Assembly (NCBI GenBank): GCA_021810735.1
Contig: JAJZIF010000056.1
Span: 1 to 12,690, forward strand
Direction: 5' to 3'
Source of the DNA: Acidobacteriota bacterium
GTDB taxonomy: Bacteria > Acidobacteriota > Terriglobia > Terriglobales > Acidobacteriaceae
Length of the DNA: 12,690 bases
The translations under genes were made by a program, and so were the position numbers. The notes beneath the pieces were generated by a model, which was not told the origin of the DNA, searched no databases, and saw only the letters and a program-made list of their open reading frames with translations. Below, one piece after another: positions 1 through 7,018 of the stretch (position 1 is its first letter; every line of letters starts with the position of its first letter).

Positions 1-1
1 G

Positions 2-1045
2 CAATTGACCGAATACCGGAAGCTCCAACTGGTGGATCTGCCGGTGCCCGCACTCGCGCCGGATGAAGTGCTGATCCGCGTCGCGGCTTGCGGCATCTGC
101 GGCAGCGATGTGCACGGGTATGATGGCTCGACCGGCCGCCGCATTCCGCCGCTGGTAATGGGCCATGAGGCTGCGGGCGTCATCGCTGCCGTGGGTACGG
201 ATGTCCTGATCTACGCGATCGGCGAAAGCGTCACGTTCGATTCGACCATCTCCTGCGGGACCTGCCGGTTCTGCAAAACCGGCGCAATCAATCTATGCGA
301 CCATCGCGAGGTGCTGGGTGTTTCCTGCGGAGACTATCGCCGCAACGGCGCCTTCGCGGAGTACGTCGTGGTCCCGGCGCGCATCGTCTACCGGCTTCCC
401 GACGCGCTCGGTTTTGCCGAGGCCGCGATGATCGAGGCCGTTTCGGTCGCCTTGCACGCCGTGCATCTCGCCGCGCCGGAGCAGGGAAGTTCGGCTTTGG
501 TCGTGGGTGCTGGCATGATCGGCTTATTGATTCTGCAATCGCTGCGCGTGGCGGGCTGCGAGAAAATTCTCGTGACGGACATAGACCGCGGACGGCTGGA
601 GCTGGCGAAAAAATTTGGCGCGGAGGAAGTGCTGCACGTCGACGCGGCGACTACGAGCGAGAAGATTGCCGAACAGGTCCGCGCCTTCACCGGCGGCCAC
701 GGCGCCGACGTTGTGCTGGAAGCTGTGGGTAGCCCGGCGACGGTGCGTACCGCCATTGCATCCGCGCGCAAAGGCGCGACTGTCACGCTGGTCGGCAACC
801 TTGCACCGGAGGTCGCCTTGCCGCTGCAGGTTGTCGTCACGCGGCAGCTTCGACTGCAAGGCTCGTGCGCTTCGTCGGGAGAATATCCCGAAGCCATCGA
901 GTTGATGGCCAGCAAGGCCATCGATGTGACGCCGATGTTGTCCGCGGTCGCTCCGTTGACGGAAGGTCCGCGCTGGTTTGAGCGACTCTACGCGCACGAG
1001 GCGAATTTGATGAAAGTGGTGCTGACGCCGGGGCCGGTCGCATGA
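2..1045 (+). CDS. Zinc-dependent medium-chain (sorbitol/idonate-type) dehydrogenase, 5' end cut by window
   Basis: This is a cytoplasmic NAD(P)-dependent polyol or sugar-acid dehydrogenase of the medium-chain family. The frame is open from base 2 and already reads family-typical N-terminal sequence, so only a few residues probably lie outside the window. The TTG at 5 is unlikely to be the real start. Counting from that TTG, visible landmarks are the catalytic-zinc Cys32 in GICGSD, the GHE motif (His54-Glu55), four structural-zinc cysteines (84, 87, 90, 98), and the Rossmann motif GAGMIG at about 168-173 followed by an acidic D-I-D that suggests NAD preference. The length, about 350 residues, is normal. 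Its TGA overlaps the ATG of the next gene (ATGA), so the two are probably translated together. Substrate is not readable from sequence; L-idonate/sorbitol/galactitol-phosphate type enzymes are the nearest by motif. Family call is firm, substrate is inference. Confidence 0.9.
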   Translation, partial: QLTEYRKLQLVDLPVPALAPDEVLIRVAACGICGSDVHGYDGSTGRRIPPLVMGHEAAGVIAAVGTDVLIYAIGESVTFDSTISCGTCRFCKTGAINLCDHREVLGVSCGDYRRNGAFAEYVVVPARIVYRLPDALGFAEAAMIEAVSVALHAVHLAAPEQGSSALVVGAGMIGLLILQSLRVAGCEKILVTDIDRGRLELAKKFGAEEVLHVDAATTSEKIAEQVRAFTGGHGADVVLEAVGSPATVRTAIASARKGATVTLVGNLAPEVALPLQVVVTRQLRLQGSCASSGEYPEAIELMASKAIDVTPMLSAVAPLTEGPRWFERLYAHEANLMKVVLTPGPVA

Positions 1046-1872
1046 ACACGGAAGCGACGATCCGGACACCGGCGAAGCCCATGTTCGACCTGACCGGGCG
1101 CGTCGCTCTGGTGACGGGAACCAGCCTCGGACTGGGCCAGGGCTTTGCTCGCGCGCTGGCGCGGCAGGGCGCGGATTTAATTTTGACCAGCCGCAAGCGG
1201 CAGGACCTGGTGCCGTTTCAGCAGGAACTGATCGCGCTGGGTCGCAAGGCTGTCGCGCTGGAACTGGACGTGCGCGATGAAGCCAGCATCACGCGCATGG
1301 CGGGGCAGGCGCAGGCCGCCTTCGGCGTCATCGACATTCTGGTGAACAATGCGGGCTGCAATGTGCGCAAGCCCGCGCTTGACATCACCTGGCAGGATTG
1401 GAACCAGGTGCTGGATACGAATCTGCGCGGCAGCTTTTTTGTGGCGCAGGCCATCGCGCGACAGATGATTGCGCGCGGCTACGGTCGCATCATCAACATC
1501 GGCTCCGTGACCAGCGTCTGCGGCTATGCGGGACTCGCCCCCTATACGGCGAGCCGCGGCGGTATTCGCCAGTTGACGATGAGTTTGGCCGACGACTGGG
1601 GCAGGCACGGTGTCACCGTCAATTGCCTCGCGCCCGGATGGTTCAAAACAGACCAGAATAAAGTGCTGTACGACGATCCGGAGTGGGTCGAGTATTTGCG
1701 CGACCGCATTCCATTGAAGCGGCCTGGGGGCCCAGGCGACCTGGACGGTGCTGTTGTTTTTCTTGCCTCCGAGGAGAGCCGATACATTACCGGTCAAACT
1801 CTGCTGGTGGATGGCGGAATCTCGACCGGGGCGATGCGGGCCACGGTCGCGCAGCCCAGGAAGCGCAGCTAG
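1042..1872 (+). CDS. Short-chain dehydrogenase (gluconate 5-dehydrogenase-like) with Lys-to-Arg active site
   Basis: A 276-residue classical SDR, slightly longer than the usual 250. The cofactor motif TGTSLGLG sits at about 25-32, NNAG at 102-105, and the catalytic Ser155 lies 13 residues before Tyr168, as expected. The usual YxxxK reads Y-T-A-S-R, so the catalytic lysine is Arg172 (codon CGC at 1555-1557). The C-terminal substrate and oligomer region ends in LLVDGG, as in oxidoreductases of sugar acids such as gluconate 5-dehydrogenase or 2-deoxy-gluconate 3-dehydrogenase. The start at 1042 overlaps the upstream dehydrogenase stop. A second ATG at residue 14 (1081) is where most homologues would begin, so either start is possible. 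Pairing with a zinc dehydrogenase recalls idnD-idnO, where a C5 alcohol is oxidised and re-reduced to invert it. Whether the Arg variant is catalytically active is unknown. Confidence 0.88.
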   Translation: MNTEATIRTPAKPMFDLTGRVALVTGTSLGLGQGFARALARQGADLILTSRKRQDLVPFQQELIALGRKAVALELDVRDEASITRMAGQAQAAFGVIDILVNNAGCNVRKPALDITWQDWNQVLDTNLRGSFFVAQAIARQMIARGYGRIINIGSVTSVCGYAGLAPYTASRGGIRQLTMSLADDWGRHGVTVNCLAPGWFKTDQNKVLYDDPEWVEYLRDRIPLKRPGGPGDLDGAVVFLASEESRYITGQTLLVDGGISTGAMRATVAQPRKRS

Positions 1873-1926
1873 AGTGGCGAGTTATGGATTGATGAAAGTT
1901 CACGAATGCGGAACAGGAGAGAGAGC

Positions 1927-3057
1927 ATGGTTCGTCCAAAGCGGTCATTTTCATCCAGCGCATCCCAGTGTTTTGGGGCATTTTGTACTGCGGCAGCGTG
2001 TGTCGCGTTTGCACTCGTATTCCTTGGCGTCACGCTTGTACACGCGCAGACTGCAAATTTTCGGCGGCATAAAGTATCGTTGGCAAAACCGCTGACGGTC
2101 TATTTTGTCGATGTCGAAGGCGGCCAGTCCACGCTCTTCGTCACGCCATCGCATCAGTCGTTGCTGGTCGATGCAGGCTGGCCCGACCACGGCGGACGCG
2201 ACGCGGACCGCATTATGACCGTGGTGAAACAGGCTGGGCTCGACCACATCGATTATTTTCTGCTCACGCATTTCCATCAGGACCATAGCGGCGGCGTTCC
2301 CAACCTGGTCAAACTCATCCATGTCGACAACGTCATCGATCACGGAACGAATCGCGAGACGAGCAACGCGCCCACCCAGCAAGCTTTCGAGAACTATCAG
2401 GCTGCGCTGGCCCATGCGGGTGCCAAACACATCCTCGCGCAGCCAGGGGAAAGCATTCCACTGGAGGGTCTGACGACCACCATCGTCAGCGCCGATGGCA
2501 AGGTGATCGATGCTCCTCTGCCTGGCGCTGGGCAGCCCAATCCAGCTTGCAAGAACTGTCCCACGCGGCCGGCGGATCAAACCGAAAATGCTCGCTCGGT
2601 GGGAATCGTGATGCAGTACGGGAAAATGCGCCTGGTAGACCTGGGAGACCTGACCTGGGACAGGGAAATGCAGTTGATGTGCCCGGTGAATAAGCTGGGC
2701 CGCATGGACGTGTACGTCGTCTCGCATCACGGCTGGTATCCCAGCAGCAGCCCGGCATTTGTGGACGGCATTGCCCCGCGCGTCGCCATCATGGATAACG
2801 GCGAGACCAAGGGCGGCTCGCCCGGGCCGTGGGAAGTCATTGAGAAATCGCCGCGCCTGAAGGACCTGTGGCAGCTGCACTACTCAGATGAAGGTGGCGC
2901 GCAGCACAATGTGGCCGATCCGTACATTGCAAACTTGAAAGGAGCCAGTGCTGGCTCCGACGGTCACTACATCCGGCTCGATGCGTCTCCGGATGGCAAG
3001 CTGGTCGTGTATAACTCACGCACAGGACAAAGTAAGACGTACCCTGCCGCGCCGTAA
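1927..3057 (+). CDS. Secreted metallo-beta-lactamase-fold hydrolase (ComEC/Rec2-like MBL)
   Basis: 376 residues. The ATG at 1927 is preferred over the in-frame ATG at 1906 because AGGAGA (1915-1920) lies at correct spacing before it. The N-terminus has a basic stretch, a hydrophobic segment at about 23-40 and a likely signal-peptidase site after V-H-A, so the protein is probably exported. The metal-binding motif is complete: THFHQDH with His115, His117, Asp119 and His120. Asp241 in DLGDLTWD and His267 in SHHGW supply later ligand positions. This pattern, with the VDVEGGQST opening of the fold, matches the extracytoplasmic MBL domain related to ComEC, but there are no ComEC membrane segments. 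The substrate (phosphoester, nucleic acid or other) cannot be read. It starts 54 bp after the SDR and may be co-transcribed with it, though a functional link is not evident. Confidence 0.88.
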   Translation: MVRPKRSFSSSASQCFGAFCTAAACVAFALVFLGVTLVHAQTANFRRHKVSLAKPLTVYFVDVEGGQSTLFVTPSHQSLLVDAGWPDHGGRDADRIMTVVKQAGLDHIDYFLLTHFHQDHSGGVPNLVKLIHVDNVIDHGTNRETSNAPTQQAFENYQAALAHAGAKHILAQPGESIPLEGLTTTIVSADGKVIDAPLPGAGQPNPACKNCPTRPADQTENARSVGIVMQYGKMRLVDLGDLTWDREMQLMCPVNKLGRMDVYVVSHHGWYPSSSPAFVDGIAPRVAIMDNGETKGGSPGPWEVIEKSPRLKDLWQLHYSDEGGAQHNVADPYIANLKGASAGSDGHYIRLDASPDGKLVVYNSRTGQSKTYPAAP

Positions 3058-3090
3058 GCCCCATCGAACAACACGGGAGGGTAGAGTTCC

Positions 3091-3531
3091 ATGGATGCCG
3101 AACAGGTTCGCGAACATGTGTTGAGGATGCCGCACGTGGAAGAGACGATGCAGTGGGGCGCGAACCTCGTCTTCTGGGTTGGCGACAAAGCCATCGGCGG
3201 CAAGATGTTCGCGCTGGTCGATCTCGACGAGGATGGCAAAGGCGTGATTTCTTTCCACGCTGGACAGGAACGCTACGCTGAGCTGCTGGAACATGAAGGC
3301 GTCTTTCCTGCTCCGTACATGGCGCGGATTTTCTGGGTGGCGCTGGAGCGATGGGACGCAATTCCACGACGCGAGTTGCTGGAACTCCTCGGGCAGGCGC
3401 GGGATCTTGTCTATGCCAGGCTACCAAAGCGCACCCAGGATGTACTCGCCCTGCCGTCCACGGCCCGCAAAAAATTGATTGTCGAGAGAAGAAAACTCTT
3501 GGCAAGCCGGAAACCAACTAGCTCTCGATAG
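3091..3531 (+). CDS. MmcQ/YjbR family protein
   Basis: 146 residues, soluble and without a signal peptide. GGGAGG at 3075-3080 precedes the ATG. The order of elements fits the MmcQ/YjbR family, which has a CyaY-like fold: an N-terminal helix with LRMPHVEETMQWG, a strand pair with VFWVGDKAIGGKMFALV, then ISFHAG, a PAPYMARIFWVAL segment, and a C-terminal helix with L-L-G-Q-A-R-D-L-V. The last 25 residues are basic and extend a little past the usual domain. Members are often described as DNA-binding on structural grounds, but the cellular role is not established. It lies 33 bp after the MBL gene on the same strand and ends 237 bp before rpsP. Confidence 0.85.
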   Translation: MDAEQVREHVLRMPHVEETMQWGANLVFWVGDKAIGGKMFALVDLDEDGKGVISFHAGQERYAELLEHEGVFPAPYMARIFWVALERWDAIPRRELLELLGQARDLVYARLPKRTQDVLALPSTARKKLIVERRKLLASRKPTSSR

Positions 3532-3656
3532 CTTCCATCGGCGGCCGTCCGCGCCAGCTTTCATGGCAATCGTGGCGACCTGTGTCTGCTTTGGCTGATG
3601 GAAAGGAAATTCGGGCATTTTAGAGGTCTAAAGTGCGGTGCTGGCGATGGTTTCGC

Positions 3657-3685
3657 TTGCATCGCGGGGGGAAATCCAGGATACT
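3657..3685 (+). promoter_or_regulatory. Candidate sigma-70-type promoter for rpsP
   Basis: TTGCAT (3657-3662) and GATACT (3680-3685) are separated by 17 bp. They match the -35 and -10 consensus at 3/6 and 4/6 positions. Transcription would begin near 3692 and give a leader of about 77 nt that carries the hairpin at 3719-3737. The match is weak and is only a candidate. Confidence 0.3.
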
Positions 3686-3718
3686 TAAGACTCAGGACTC
3701 AAGAAGAATTTCGTCTGC

Positions 3719-3737
3719 GCAGAGCCACTCTGCTTTT
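3719..3737 (+). promoter_or_regulatory. Leader hairpin with T-run before rpsP
   Basis: GCAGAG (3719-3724) and CTCTGC (3728-3733) form a perfect 6-bp stem with a 3-nt loop, followed by TTTT. It lies 31 bp upstream of the rpsP start codon, so it could act as an attenuator or a leader structure. The stem is short, and a chance occurrence is possible. Confidence 0.35.
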
Positions 3738-3768
3738 CCTCCTGATCCAAGAAAGGACTATACAAGCT

Positions 3769-4029
3769 GTGTTGATGATTCGTCTTTCGCGCGTAGGCGC
3801 ACCCAAGAAGCCGTATTACCGAGTCGTTGTGATTGAGAAGGACCGTGCCCGCGATGGACGTTCGATTGAAGTGGTTGGGACTTACAATCCACGCACCAAT
3901 CCGGCGACGGTGGAACTGAAGAAAGATCGGGTGGATTACTGGATCGGCAAAGGCGCCCAGGTCTCCGATCGCGTGAGTAAACTTATCCTGAAGTTTGGCG
4001 CTGCGATTCCGGTGGCAACAGAGGGATAA
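3769..4029 (+). CDS. rpsP: 30S ribosomal protein S16
   Basis: S16 is a primary 16S rRNA-binding protein needed for small-subunit assembly. The product begins with the typical IRLSRVGAPKKPYYRVVV, followed by the conserved ARDGRSIEVVGTYNP and VDYWIGKGAQ segments, so identity is certain. From GTG at 3769 the protein is 86 residues and its first residues line up with the family's usual M-x-K-I-R-L opening. AAGGA at 3753-3757 is 11 bp upstream. TTG (3772) and ATG (3775) are alternative starts; ATG would remove two residues. The open frame continues upstream to 3598, but that sequence resembles no S16 extension. It is the first gene of the conserved S16-KhpA-RimM-TrmD-L19 order. Confidence 0.95.
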   Translation: MLMIRLSRVGAPKKPYYRVVVIEKDRARDGRSIEVVGTYNPRTNPATVELKKDRVDYWIGKGAQVSDRVSKLILKFGAAIPVATEG

Positions 4030-4080
4030 TTCGTTCCAAAACGGTATTTGATGGCGTGAATATTTGCGCCAATTTTTCTT

Positions 4081-4107
4081 GAGCGCAGCCTGCGGGCTGC
4101 GCTCTTT
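4081..4107 (+). terminator. Hairpin with short T-run downstream of rpsP
   Basis: A perfect 10-bp inverted repeat, GAGCGCAGCC (4081-4090) with GGCTGCGCTC (4095-4104), is closed by the loop TGCG and followed by TTT. It starts 52 bp after the rpsP stop. The stem is very stable, but the T-run is only three bases, so termination may be partial. It would uncouple rpsP from khpA. Confidence 0.6.
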
Positions 4108-4243
4108 CGCGTCAGGCGTTTATTGTACTTCTGCTTCATTGCGACATGCTTTCTGCCCATAATTTGCAATCCCTGAAAGGTCGGGGTGGGCGTTAGCGTG
4201 TACGGTAACCGAAATAGGTACTAAAGGGTAAACTATAAATAGG

Positions 4244-4272
4244 CAGACAATCCGGGGATCTTCAGGTATAAA
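4244..4272 (+). promoter_or_regulatory. Candidate sigma-70-type promoter for khpA-rimM
   Basis: CAGACA (4244-4249) and TATAAA (4267-4272) are exactly 17 bp apart, matching the -35 and -10 consensus at 4/6 and 5/6 positions. Transcription would start near 4279, about 40 bp before khpA. The surrounding 150 bp are AT-richer than the genes, and the site lies after the rpsP hairpin, where a new promoter would be needed. The rest of the 290-bp gap shows nothing recognisable. Confidence 0.45.
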
Positions 4273-4319
4273 CGCATTCAGAATAAAAGAACATACGCTT
4301 GAACTTATGGGGTTGAGGC

Positions 4320-4604
4320 ATGTCAGAAAGTTCTGCGGAACCGTCTGCAATTGAATTGATAGCGGCAATCGCCCGTTCCCTGGTAGATAAACACGAGGCC
4401 GTTTCAGTACACGAGACATCGAACGAAGTTGGCACCGTCTTGCGGCTCCGGGTCGATCCCTCCGATGTCGGGAAGGTGATCGGCAAACAAGGCAGGACGG
4501 CGCGTTCGTTGCGTACGATTCTGGGAGCGGTCAGCGTCAAGCTGCACCATCGCTACAGCCTTGAAATCATCGAAGAATCGAATCCGGAGTCAGCACCCAG
4601 GTAG
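4320..4604 (+). CDS. khpA: KH-domain RNA-binding protein KhpA
   Basis: 94 residues carrying a single KH domain. The RNA-binding GxxG loop is Gly55-Lys56-Gln57-Gly58 inside GKVIGKQGRT. It is preceded by VLRLRVDPSDV and followed by the helix ARSLRTILGAVSVK, as in KhpA (YlqC). About 15 residues longer than typical members, with an acidic low-complexity tail. GGGG at 4309-4312 gives a usable ribosome binding site. KhpA binds RNA with KhpB/Jag in firmicutes and affects cell size and division there; the role in this lineage is not known. Position between rpsP and rimM is the conserved place for this gene. A hairpin and a candidate promoter upstream suggest it is expressed separately from rpsP. Confidence 0.93.
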   Translation: MSESSAEPSAIELIAAIARSLVDKHEAVSVHETSNEVGTVLRLRVDPSDVGKVIGKQGRTARSLRTILGAVSVKLHHRYSLEIIEESNPESAPR

Positions 4605-4631
4605 GCCCTGGGCTTGTCGGCTCCAAGGAAC

Positions 4632-4676
4632 ATGGTCGAAAGCTTCCTGCGCACGCGTGCAACAATATCGCTGTGA
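4632..4676 (+). CDS. Possible 14-codon leader ORF coupled to rimM
   Basis: ATG at 4632 follows AAGGAA (4625-4630) and opens a 14-residue frame reading M-V-E-S-F-L-R-T-R-A-T-I-S-L. Its TGA (4674-4676) overlaps the rimM GTG (4673-4675) by two bases. rimM itself has no clear Shine-Dalgarno sequence, so ribosomes finishing this short frame could reinitiate at rimM. The sequence of the peptide resembles nothing known to me. It may be chance; only the arrangement supports it. Confidence 0.3.
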   Translation: MVESFLRTRATISL

Positions 4677-5311
4677 CGGATTCGACACCATTGGCGAGCC
4701 AATCCTGGGTAAGCGTGGCGCGACTGGTTCGTCCGCAGGGACGGCGCGGCGAGGTTTTGGCGGAGATACTGACTGACTTTCCCGAGCGGTTTGCTGCCAT
4801 GCGAAACGCGTTCCTGTCGCGCGGGCAAAGTCTGCCTCCAGAAGCGATCATGATCGAAAATTCCTGGCTGCACAAGGGCAAAGTGGTGTTGAAGTTTGCC
4901 GGCGTGGATTCCATCTCCGCAGCCGAGGTCCTGCGTGGGGTCGAGGTTGTGATTCCCGCGGCGGAACGCGTGGCGCTCGACCCAGACGCGGTGTACATCA
5001 GCGACTTGATCGGCTGCCGACTGGTGGACATGCATCCAGCCGATGCTCCTGTCCCTGGAATGGTTCGGGACGTGGGCACCGTGCGCGATGTGATCCAGCA
5101 GGAGGAAGCCGCGGACCTGCTGGTGGTGGCGTCCGCGGACGGACAGGAATACGAGATTCCATTCGCGAAGGCATATCTGCTCAGGATTGACCTCGGGGCG
5201 CGGCGCCTGGAGATGAACCTTCCGCCCGGCCTGCTCGACGTGAATGCACCGCTGAACGACGAAGAACGTCGCGCTCGCCAGGAAACGTCCGAGTCGGAGT
5301 CGCAGTCGTAG
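4673..5311 (+). CDS. rimM: Ribosome maturation factor RimM
   Basis: 212 residues, close to the usual 170-190 plus a charged tail. RimM binds S19 and assists maturation of the 30S head. The N-terminal RimM domain opens with WVSVARLVRPQGRRGEV and continues with LTDFPERF; the C-terminal PRC-barrel is seen in D-L-I-G-C, the V-R-D-V-G segment and EYEIPFAKAYLLRIDL. The last 25 residues are rich in Glu, Arg and Ser and probably disordered. The start is GTG at 4673; there is no good ribosome binding site directly before it, but a short ORF ends across the start codon. It ends only 12 bp from the stop of a convergent gene, so transcription of the old cluster toward trmD is interrupted here. Confidence 0.95.
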   Translation: MTDSTPLASQSWVSVARLVRPQGRRGEVLAEILTDFPERFAAMRNAFLSRGQSLPPEAIMIENSWLHKGKVVLKFAGVDSISAAEVLRGVEVVIPAAERVALDPDAVYISDLIGCRLVDMHPADAPVPGMVRDVGTVRDVIQQEEAADLLVVASADGQEYEIPFAKAYLLRIDLGARRLEMNLPPGLLDVNAPLNDEERRARQETSESESQS

Positions 5312-5320
5312 AGTCCGACT
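5292..5320. terminator. Weak hairpin at the rimM/ggt convergent junction
   Basis: AGTCGGA (5292-5298) and TCCGACT (5314-5320) form a 7-bp stem with a 15-nt loop that includes the rimM stop codon. No T-run follows on either strand. It could reduce read-through between the two converging genes, but support is slight. Confidence 0.25.
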
Positions 5321-5323
5321 GGC

Positions 5324-7018
5324 TTATTGTGTGGGTGGTTCCTGCGGGATTGCCTCTCCATCCGAGCGCGGATCCGACCCGGCGAAGTTGACGTTCCGTC
5401 GACTATCGCGGACCACGGCTTCACCTTGCCCCACGCTGAACGAGAACGGCTCCAGGAGTTGAATCTGGTGTCCCCGCTGCGTCAGGCCCTCTCGGACCGT
5501 CTCCGGGATGCCTGGCTCCATCTCCACATCGCATCCATCAAACGTTGGCTTGGTAAAACGAGGCTGCTCCAGCGCGGCCTGCACGTTCATCCCATAGTCG
5601 ACAACGTTGGCGACAAACTGGGCGTGCGCCTGTGCCTGGTTCCAGCCTCCCATAATGCCGAACCCGATGTGCATATCTCCTTTTTCCATAAATGCCGGAA
5701 TAATGGTGTGGAGCGGTCGCTTGTGCCCGGTGAGCGAGTTCGGAAGACCTGGGGTCAGGCTGAACCCAGCGCCGCGGTCTTGAAACGAGAAACCCAGTCC
5801 GGGCGCCACCATGCCCGTGCCGTAGCCCTCATAATTGCTCTGGATCAACGAGACGATATTGCCATCCTTGTCGATGGTGGAAAGATAGATGGTCGAATTG
5901 CCGTGGGCGTTCAGAATCTGCGTGATGCTCGACGGGACAACCTGGCATGAGGCCTTGTGCATATCAATCAACTTCGCGCGCTGCTTCGCCAGATCCTTTG
6001 AAATCATCTGCTGGACAGGAACGGGGGTGAAGCGCGGGTCGCCGACATATTTGTACATGTCCGCATAGGCAAGCTTCTTGGCCTCAATCATCACATGCAA
6101 GGCGTCGACGGAATTATGCCCGTACTGTGCCATGGGGAACTGCTCCATGATGTTCAGCATCGAGAGTGCTGCGAGTCCCTGGCCGTTCGGTGGCAGCTCA
6201 TAGACCGTCCAGCCTCGATAGGTGGTCGAGATGGGCTGCACCCACTCGGGTTGAAAGTCGGAGAAGTCTTCCCGCGTGTGGGTGCCCCCCTGCGAGCGCA
6301 GAAACTTCACCATGGTGTCGGTCATGGGGCCGTTGTAGAAGGCATCCCGTCCATGGGCGGCTACCTGCCGGAGGGATTCCGCGAGCGCAGGATTCTGGAA
6401 TAGGTCGCCGAGCTTCGGCGCGACACCGTTCGGCAGATAGGTCTGCTGGTAGCCGGGCTGCTGCATGAATCTCTTGCTGACCCAGTAGCGCGCATTGCGT
6501 TCCGCCAGGGGGAATCCATTCTGAGCGTAGAAAATGGCGGGGGCTAACGTTGTACTGAAGGGCAGCGTACCGAATCGATCCTTCAGCGCCTGCCAACCGG
6601 CCACGCATCCCGGAATATCGATCGTGTGGACTCCGATGGGATCGATACTGTCGATGTGATGCGCCTTCATATAGTCGATGGTGAGAGCTTTCGGGGTCCA
6701 TCCGCTGGAGTTCAGGGCGTATAGCTTTCCGGTCTTCGCTTCGTAATACAAGGCAAACAGATCGCCGCCCATTCCGTTCACATACGGCTGCACCACGCCC
6801 ATGACAGCATTCGCCGCAATGGCAGCGTCGATGGCGTTACCCCCCTCTTCCAATATGTGCGCGCCTGCCTGGGACGCAAGAAACTGCGGTGCCGCGACGA
6901 TTCCGTATTTTGTCACCACCATGGAGCGGCCCTGCCCGGGCATCGAGGCAAACTGCTGTCCCAGGAGCATCGTAGGGATGGAGACAAGGAAGGCGGCTGC
7001 GAGTGTGATGAGTTTCAT
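5324..7018 (-). CDS. ggt: Secreted gamma-glutamyltransferase / glutathione hydrolase family protein
   Basis: 564 residues from ATG at 7018, chosen because AAAGGA (7028-7033, minus strand) stands 8-9 bp upstream and the product then begins with a signal peptide (M-K-L-I-T-L-A-A-A-F-L-V...). The extra in-frame codons up to 7156 do not resemble the family. This is an Ntn-hydrolase that self-cleaves into large and small subunits. The new N-terminal nucleophile is predicted at Thr376 in NSTIYLST, followed by DGNIVSLIQSNYEGYGTG. The large-subunit signature GGNAIDAAIAANAVMGVVQP and the small-subunit segments KRPLHTIIPAF and MGGWNQAQAHAQF are present. It would act in the periplasm or outside, removing gamma-glutamyl groups from glutathione or related amides. 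The SIQSNY-type motifs resemble YwrD/acylase-like members, so the substrate may differ. It is convergent to rimM and divergent from the next gene. Confidence 0.92.
   Translation of the reverse strand: MKLITLAAAFLVSIPTMLLGQQFASMPGQGRSMVVTKYGIVAAPQFLASQAGAHILEEGGNAIDAAIAANAVMGVVQPYVNGMGGDLFALYYEAKTGKLYALNSSGWTPKALTIDYMKAHHIDSIDPIGVHTIDIPGCVAGWQALKDRFGTLPFSTTLAPAIFYAQNGFPLAERNARYWVSKRFMQQPGYQQTYLPNGVAPKLGDLFQNPALAESLRQVAAHGRDAFYNGPMTDTMVKFLRSQGGTHTREDFSDFQPEWVQPISTTYRGWTVYELPPNGQGLAALSMLNIMEQFPMAQYGHNSVDALHVMIEAKKLAYADMYKYVGDPRFTPVPVQQMISKDLAKQRAKLIDMHKASCQVVPSSITQILNAHGNSTIYLSTIDKDGNIVSLIQSNYEGYGTGMVAPGLGFSFQDRGAGFSLTPGLPNSLTGHKRPLHTIIPAFMEKGDMHIGFGIMGGWNQAQAHAQFVANVVDYGMNVQAALEQPRFTKPTFDGCDVEMEPGIPETVREGLTQRGHQIQLLEPFSFSVGQGEAVVRDSRRNVNFAGSDPRSDGEAIPQEPPTQ

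Noticed and set aside
1951..2880. 309-codon open frame on the minus strand
   Set aside because: It is antisense to the metallo-beta-lactamase-fold gene, whose metal motif, signal peptide and RBS are clear.
3598..3768. N-terminal extension of S16 by 57 codons
   Set aside because: S16 is a short protein, and the GTG at 3769 already gives the full family N-terminus.
3936..4169. Basic 77-codon minus-strand frame that looks somewhat like a ribosomal protein
   Set aside because: The Lys/Arg richness comes from antisense rpsP and the hairpin region. No ribosomal family motif is present.
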